A DNA stretch of 64,000 nucleotides from Forficula auricularia (Eukaryota; Arthropoda; Insecta; Dermaptera; Forficulidae): positions 1 to 64,000 of the forward strand of contig JALMQS010000851.1 of assembly GCA_024734495.1 (NCBI GenBank), read 5' to 3'. This document shows, piece after piece, positions 57,550-64,000 of this stretch (position 1 is the stretch's first letter; each line of letters starts with the position of its first letter). Made by a program: the position numbers and the translations under genes. The notes below the pieces were generated by a model. It was not told the origin of the DNA and searched no databases. It worked only from the letters and a program-made list of their open reading frames with translations.

Positions 57550-59450
57550 ATTACTAGTTAATTTTATATAGGGTACTCACATTTCAGGATTTTTAGGTCG
57601 TTTCTCTGATTTTGTGTCGCGAAAGCAACCTTTCACAAAACATTGATTGATTGATTGATTTTATGATTATTTTTTTCATTTCGTGCCCTAGGTATTCGTT
57701 TTTCCAGAGTGTTTCTCTCCTTCTCTCCAGAGTAATTTTCTCGAGGAAATTGATTCCTGGTCTAGTTGCCCAATGCCTTGGCATGACTTTTAGAGTTTGT
57801 GATTCCCTCCCGTCATCTATTGTTCCTGAATGAAACTTAAGATATCTTAAATTCTCCAAAATTTGACACGACAAATATCTTCTATTAATCTTGAGTTATA
57901 GGTAGCTCTTCTGTATTCTCTCATAATTAGGTTTTAAATAATAGAATTAAACTGCGATGTTTCTTAATAGAACTTCATTCATTTTAATCGTTAGGTCTTT
58001 ACTTGTGATGAATTGAGAATTAAATGCTAGTGAATATGTCAAGATACTTAATATTTTCTAATTGTTTTAAATGAGGGATTGAATTAGTAACGCTTTTCAA
58101 AATGAATAAATTATACATGGACTGTACATGACATAGCTTTGTTTCTTCCTGAACAATTAAAAAAACATTATATTTTTAACCAGTTCTTCATTGACGATTA
58201 TATAATTTCTCTAATAATTGATTCGAAACGAAATTTTTTTCCAAATAATTATGAAGAGACCATATTCATTTTTGTTTTATCAAAGACTCCTTAAGGGAGT
58301 ACGGGACAGCTTATCTATCTGGTTGATCTTGGAAAAAATATTTTGTATTTCTGCAGAGTTCCAACGTCTGCCTACTAAATTTTTTAATAAAAATAAAAAA
58401 AAATTGTTAATAATGAGGTTAATTTCGAATAAGAATCTTTGTTTTGATAATATTAATAAAAAGAATATTGAGATAAATTTTTTCTCATTATAAAAACATT
58501 TATTTAACACAAAAACGATTTCAAGAAATAGAGTTGGAATTCTACACTAGTGCTTTTGTTATATTATGTTGGCTGCAAATAACTTTATTTTTACATTTAT
58601 GAATAATTAATTAACTAGACTGCCAAATCTATTGAAAAATATATCATTCGATTCATAAAAGTTGAATTATTGATCTGTATAAATTTGTTGAAAATGGTAT
58701 AATTTGTATAGAAGTTATAGCCCTATTAAAAGCTCGGTCCATTTACTTCCATGTTGAAAGGACACTTTTCAATAATTAATTTCTCGGTAATTAGACAGAT
58801 GGTCAACTTCAAATTTCGGGAATAAATATTTAATACATCAATGATTCGATGGTAAGAATATGAGAATTTTCTCAATAAAATGATAAACAGTCCCGAAACT
58901 CCTTAAGAAATAACACTACTCAATCACCACCATACAGCCTCATTTTAAAGTGAATAATTTTTTGTTTTAATACAGCCATATTAAAAAGCTCTTTACAAAG
59001 ACACCTCTCATTTCTGAATAAAAGAAAAAAAAAGAAAAATATATTTTTAATTTTAGGTCCCCAAACATCGATCTTTTTCAAACTAATCTATTATATTAAA
59101 ATTTTAATAAGATTTTTGATTCCAAAAAAATTACTATATATAAGTATACTAAAATTCGAGTCGTATCATATTTAGCCGAGCAGATTTAATTTAATCCTAT
59201 AATATCCGACCCGGAACCTTATGCCCTCCTCCCCATCTCTTCATGGAATTCTATGGTTTACACTAAAAAACCTAATATAAAATATCTTTTAAAATTTGTA
59301 ATTTTATAAATAGCTACATTATTTTTATAATTATTTATTGTAACCCTAAAAAATTGATCTAGGTACAAAAAGTTGTTTTTCAATTTTTCTGAGTGTCTTT
59401 CTTGAACCTGGAGAATGGTTTAATACAAGTTTTTGAATTAAGCATTTATT
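57550..59450. other. AT-rich interval without recognised gene
   Basis: 57593-57874 on the minus strand is open for 93 codons without a known motif. (ATTG)n occurs near 57640. Nothing else stands out. Confidence 0.35.
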
Positions 59451-59533
59451 AGGTTTATTTAGGTTGTGCTATGCTTGATGCAAATAAACATACAAATATA
59501 ATACATAAATAATAATATTATAATTAAAAAAGA

Positions 59534-59568
59534 CTGATGATGAAGGCCAAGCCTTCGAAACTATAGGC
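59534..59568 (+). ncRNA. Hammerhead ribozyme motif, family A, mutated triplet
   Basis: CTGATGA, T, GAAGGC-CAA-GCCTTC, GAAACTATAG, then GC where GTC should be complete (GGC). Core intact; the cleavage triplet violates the NUH rule, so it is probably inactive. Confidence 0.7.
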
Positions 59569-59595
59569 TCAAACAAATAAATAATATATATACAT

Positions 59596-60367
59596 CATTG
59601 GCGTGCGGCCTATAGATTCTGTGGATGCGGCGCATTCCTAAAATTACAAACATTTAGAGTATTTTCATAAATATCTTTAAATTTTCAAATTATTATCCGT
59701 TATTTCAAATATTTCTACAAAAAACATTTTTTGATTTGAAAAGTATATTGGTTCTCGAAATGAAATAAAATTGTTGCATAGTTTCAAGGGGCAATTAAAA
59801 GGAATGAGTTTTCTGAAAAGGGCGCTGATAGAAGGTTTGAAGTCCCTGATTGGTATATTTTCCAGTTCAAGCATGTCAAAGACAAGTTCAGACGAGTTTT
59901 AGTCGAATATAAATTGTTCTCGCTGAGGAACTATTAAAATATTAATAGAATACAAAAAATGGATAAATAAAAATGATTCGGGGATTTTTTAACTAATCTA
60001 TTTCTAAAATATGAGATCGAAAATAACTAAGAGTGCTATAAACAAGTCATAAGTTGCTTATAGCAATAGAATTAGTAGAAATTTAAGATTTTCTTATAAG
60101 ACAGGTTGATTTCCATCTCAGGGACTGTAGAGTTCAAGTCACAAGATTTAATTTCTGACTCCTACCCTCACTCACACAAAACAGTATCTTTTTGTGCCAA
60201 AGGTCCTAAAATTTATTTTTTTAAAATGTTAAATTTAAAAAATAACGTAAATGATGCCCTATTCGATGAAATTTGCAAAAAAAGCGAAAATTAAAATAAA
60301 ATTTCAAAAAATGAAAGGTACTTTTTTGGACAGGATCCACTGGTTGAAAAGTCACCAACCGCTATTG
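59596..60367 (+). mobile_element. hAT-like element inserted in an HHR element
   Basis: Perfect 8-bp duplication ATATACAT (59588-59595 and 60368-60375). Ends CATTGGCGTGCGG and CCGCTATTG are imperfect inverted repeats. The interior matches 32235-32819 in inverse. No transposase. Confidence 0.8.
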
Positions 60368-60391
60368 ATATACATATCTATATTTAATATA

Positions 60392-60490
60392 TATGTGTGT
60401 ATGTTTATTTGCATCAAGCAGAGGACAACCTCTGTTTTTTTATGATTCAACAACTCTGCTACTCTCGGCAAAATAAACACTTTTCAATGA
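60392..60490 (+). ncRNA. Structured tail of HHR family A
   Basis: GCATCAAGCAGAGGACAACC, then CTCTGCTACTCTCGGC. AGCAGAG pairs with CTCTGCT, seven base pairs. The corresponding A2 stem carries a compensating G-C to A-T change. Confidence 0.6.
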
Positions 60491-60921
60491 AACATTTATT
60501 TATCATTTATTGAACTTAGGTGTAAATGGTCGCTCTTTTCACTCTTCTAAGTTAAACAACCTCTATTTATTTAGATGTATTTTTTATATTGACAGGATTT
60601 CAAGAGTCTGTCATGTTTTATAATATATAACGTGGCGTGGTAAACTAGCCAATTTCCTCAATGAAGTTGCGTTTTGCTATGTAATTTAAATTTATAACTA
60701 AGAGCTAGAGGAGTGGATTTTCGAAGAGTCTGGCTGTCAATAAATCTGAATGCCGACCTATACTCTCGAGAGTCGTTCACTAATCGCCCAATGAAAATGT
60801 TTACATACTCACTGCTGACTACCGTGGATTGCAATTATTTTATTATATTTATTTATTTATTTTCACCGACTTGAAAATACATGTTTTCTAAAGATACTTC
60901 TTTCATAAAAATATATGTATA

Positions 60922-62142
60922 CAGGGTGTTCCATTCGTTCATTAAAAGTTTTCATGGAAGAAATTGAGAGAAAATTTTGAACTTTGATATATTTATGTTT
61001 TGGAATATGCTCTTTTTAAATAAATTATTAACAACCTTTGGACACTTTCTGCTTTGCCGCAATCGCTATCAACTTTCTTATTTTCTATGGAACCCCCCAA
61101 ATATTTTTGCATTATTAGATTAAGTGTTAACAACTAAGATGATTTTGTATAATGCACTTGATGTCTAAAATTTATAATTTCTAAGTTATTTTAGATAGTT
61201 TGTAAAAACTACCAATTTAGCGTTCAACTTTAAAAATTAATAATAATTAAACTATTGTTTGTAGAATTAATTTGATCAATCAGAACTCTTAATTAGACAT
61301 TAAAGAATCTTACGTAATCATAAAATTTTAAATTTTATATCCAGGGTACCATAATAATCGTTTATTTCAGAAAATCAAAAAAATGTTAATACTCAATTTT
61401 TTCAAATAGAACATGACATAGATTTTAGTATTTTTGAATCCTATATAAAAATCCAATAGGAGTTTATTAAATATTCCATATACCTAAAATGAATAGTTTT
61501 TTATGTATAAATAATTAAGTTCTAGACGAGTGAAATTTAAAAAATTTTTTTATTTAAAAAACTATTAATTTTAGTTATAGGGAATATCTAATAAACTTCT
61601 ATTGGATTTTTATGTAGAATTCAAATATACTAAAATTTATGCCATGTTCCATTTGAAAAAAATTAAGTATTAACAACTTTTTGATTTTCTGGAATAAACG
61701 ATTATTATGATCACCTGAATATAACATTTGAATTTTTATGATTAAGTAAGATTCTTTAATGTCTAATTGAGAGTTATGAGTGATCAAATTAATTCTACAA
61801 ACAATAGTTTAATTATTATTAATTTTTAAAGATGAACGCTAAATTGGTAGATTTTACAAACTATCTAAAATAACTCAGAAATTATAAATTTTAGACATCA
61901 AGTGCATTATACAAACTCATCTTAGTTGTTAACACTTAATCTAATGATGCAAAAATATTTGGGGAGTTCCATAGAAAATAAGAAAGTTGATAGCGATTGC
62001 GACAAAGCAGAAAGTGTCCAAAAGTTCTTAATAATTTATTTAAAAAGAGCATATTCCAAAACATAAATATATCAAAGTTCAAAATTTTCTCTTAACTCCT
62101 TCCATGAAAACTTTTAAAGAACGAGTTCTGCGGAACACCCTG
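60922..62142. mobile_element. 1.2 kb foldback element, TA-flanked
   Basis: CAGGGTGTTCC and GGAACACCCTG at the ends, TA on both sides (60920-60921, 62143-62144). Two arms of about 560 bp are inverted copies with moderate divergence around a short centre near 61490-61560. No reading frame. The Tc1/mariner superfamily is the likely mover, from the TA target. Confidence 0.9.
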
Positions 62143-62309
62143 TATTAGTGATAGATTATTTATTAATTTTAATTTGTTTATTCACAAATTATTTTCCACT
62201 CAAATGAACTTAAAAAAAGATTCACTAGTAGTTCGTCAGATTAATGTTAGGAAATAAATTAAAATCTCGATAGCATTTCATAAATGTGCTAATTGATAAT
62301 TTACTTATT

Positions 62310-62600
62310 TCCACAAGAATTGTGGCTGTTTTCTTAAATACGATTAGCATATGAATTGGGGTCATCATCGTGCAGATGATGCGTTTTCCTCCATGTGTCC
62401 ATAATGAGGATGATGATTGGAGGCGTTGGCGCCATATGCCTGCGAATGACCGGTCGGCCCACTTGGTCTTCGAAGACACTCATGCTTCCGGGAGCACAGG
62501 GCTGTTTTCATGGGTCATGGGTCAAAGTGACCCCATGTCACACTGACCTCGCAGAAGAGAGGGAATGCCGCGAAAGTTTCAAGAATCGTGTTTTTCCTGG
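62310..62600 (-). other. GC-richer exon-like island
   Basis: The minus strand has a good acceptor (CATTCCCTCTCTTCTGCGAG at about 62571-62552) followed by a GC-rich stretch. One frame from ATG reads MKTALCSRKHECLRRPSGPT then GHSQAYGANASNHHPHYGHM and stops after 48 codons; another is open longer. His/Asn/Ser richness resembles low-complexity parts of real proteins. No identity. Confidence 0.3.
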
Positions 62601-62744
62601 ATTTTTTATTTCGCAATTATTATTCAAATTTTTCATGAATATTTTTAATTATTAGAGCGAGAATCTTTTTACATCGTTTAATCGGAAGTCATTCCGAAAA
62701 GCAGATGGTTGAGTTTCTTTCTTCAAACTGTACATTAATTTCAT

Positions 62745-63240
62745 AAATTATGTCACACAGTAAGGGGAGCATCTCAGATTTGTGAAAAAATGTGACAGGG
62801 GGCCCGGGGATCTTAAAAGTTAAAATTTTTTAAAAATTAAACTTAAAATATATTAAATTCTATTCTTCAAGTGCTATACTCGATTCCGAGCGTCGACGAT
62901 TACTGTGGAGAGTATCCTCTCCATTGTAATTTTCCTAGGGGTGGTTTTCCATTGCAATCAGATTATAGCCAATCAAATATTTGCAGCGAGTCGGGCTTGC
63001 TTGATTAGAAGGCATGCTCTTTTACCACTCGGCCAACCTGATCTTAAATCCCTTTAGTTGAGTTTAATTTATAAAAAATATTTCTACAATTATTAAATTA
63101 TAGGGTATAAAAGTGATAGTGTGACCCCACAATCCAGGAGGGGGGGGCGCTCAATGAAAATGTGACAGAATGTGACACAGGGAGTGGGGGGTCTAAAATT
63201 TTTGAAATTCGTCTGACAATTTTTGGGCGTCCCCTTATTA
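62745..63240. mobile_element. MITE-like repeat with nested SINE
   Basis: ATTATGTCACACAGTAAGGGG at the left and CAATTTTTGGGCGTCCCCTTA at the right match the palindromic MITE at 16155. AAAATGTGACAG and GGGGGGTCTAAAATTTT blocks occur twice inside. A minus-strand SINE interrupts it. Confidence 0.5.
62965..63052 (-). mobile_element. tRNA-derived SINE, head region
   Basis: The minus strand reads AGGTTGGCCGAGTGGTAAAA, a good Ser/Leu-type A box, then a decayed B-box region and ATATTTGATTGGCTATAATC of the SINE body. Confidence 0.8.
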
Positions 63241-63249
63241 TAAGAGAGA

Positions 63250-64000
63250 AATCAGATTAAGTGAGGAAAAAATATATGCATATTAAAAACTAACAATTTA
63301 GTCAAATTCCTGTCCATATCTGTTGCGATTTTTCAAAAATACAATCTTTGTTTAAGTCCCTCTAGGGTTCTTTTTTCATCTCCAGTTAAACTTGGCTGGA
63401 GCTCATCTTAGCATTAGGGTTAAAATAGCTGTCAATCGTGACCATTTTTGGTTTTAATTTTAGAGGATCGAAGACCTGTTTGACCGTTTTCTAATTTTGT
63501 GGTCAATGATATCAGCAATTTGACAAATTGGTTCTTTAGTTCCAATGGGACTGACATATGCATTTCGGCGACTGAAATATTAAAATTAATTTTAATTTTA
63601 ATTAAATATTTTACATTTCACCTATTTAAGAACCATTATCAAACACTGAAAAATATGGACATAATTTGATTAATACCATTTTGGATTATTAGTATTATTA
63701 TTTGAAAATCTCAATTGATTTATGCGAATAATTTTTTTGGATACTTGTTGAGGCTTTGTAGTCAGGTTGATGAATAATTCGATGTTTATTTGGGGTTTGC
63801 TACCCCTAGACTTAGATTAATCGCAATTATCTAATTTCATTTTATTTTTTATTTTTAGGTTAAAAGTGTTTTTAAAAATTACAACAAAAATCTACAAAAG
63901 GCTCAACTTTAGTCCAAATTACACTTGCAGGAAATGCATAAAAAGATTTTAATCCAAAGCCTCTAGTGGTTCATGATAAGCAAAATACAAGATTTTTAAA
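63250..64000. other. AT-rich interval without recognised features
   Basis: Nothing gene-like was found to the window end. Confidence 0.4.

Larger units (their letters stand above)
59468..60499. mobile_element. HHR family A copy split by a hAT insertion
   Basis: Left: a minus-strand tail fragment (59497-59468), then a plus-strand ribozyme (59534-59570) and AAACAAATAAATAATATATA. After the inserted 59596-60367 the plus-strand tail continues (GTTTATTTGCATCAAGCAG, CTCTGCTACTCTCGGCAAAA, CTTTTCAAT). No certain target duplication for the outer element. Confidence 0.8.

Noticed and set aside
1..64000. CRISPR arrays, bacterial operons, or origins
   Set aside because: No regularly spaced repeats, no ribosome binding sites and clear eukaryotic splice and transposon signals.

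Overview
The window reads as AT-rich nuclear DNA of an arthropod, probably an insect. Introns with GT-AG borders, a mariner element, tRNA-derived SINEs, 5'-truncated non-LTR retrotransposons and hAT relics all point that way. Nothing here identifies a species. No intact protein-coding gene longer than about 100 codons was found. Almost everything recognisable is transposon-derived; the exception is a chain of short exon-like blocks on the + strand from 7.2 to 15.2 kb. Boundaries described by target site duplications (TSDs) were read base by base; other repeat edges are approximate.

The main finding is a set of elements carrying hammerhead-ribozyme (HHR) motifs. At least two families occur, A (with subfamily A2) and B, plus less certain families C and D. 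The core is CTGATGA or CTGAAGA, a helix II hairpin, GAAA, and a palindromic helix III (ACTATAGT or ACGT) ending in a GTC-type cleavage triplet. In A and A2 the ribozyme is followed by a structured tail, and one A copy keeps a short reading frame that looks like the end of a Penelope-like (PLE) protein. Four copies are head-to-head inverted pairs flanked by TSDs of 11-14 bp: 12845-13276, 18141-18360, 30817-31653 and 55580-56001. In each pair both outer ends are 3' tails. One pair contains two ribozymes in direct tandem, 111 nt apart. This fits HHR-bearing PLEs or animal retrozymes that integrate by priming on both target strands.

Layout. 0.3-1.5 kb: HHR-family tail and a reverse-transcriptase relic. 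2-7 kb: AT-rich DNA with repeat copies. 7.2-15.2 kb: the exon chain, with a tandem segmental duplication (about 10.9-11.8 kb against 12.1-13.6 kb) whose second copy alone received HHR-family insertions. 15.3-21.7 kb: LINE relic, tandem-repeat element, HHR-B pair, deleted mariner, hAT transposase relic, a GC-rich promoter-like island and another HHR-B pair. 22-34 kb: foldback DNA elements, SINEs, HHR-A pair, hAT and TA-flanked MITEs. 34-44 kb: repeats, a deleted Tc1/mariner-type element, a GC-rich minisatellite and foldback elements. 44-56 kb: LINE relic, inverted repeats, a clear hAT element (51112-52341) and the tandem HHR pair. 56-64 kb: an unassigned open frame, LINE relic, an HHR-A copy split by a hAT insertion, a 1.2 kb foldback element and SINE or MITE fragments.

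The elements are not an operon-like system. The plausible functional link is that the HHR families supply self-processed RNA templates to a Penelope-type reverse transcriptase encoded elsewhere.
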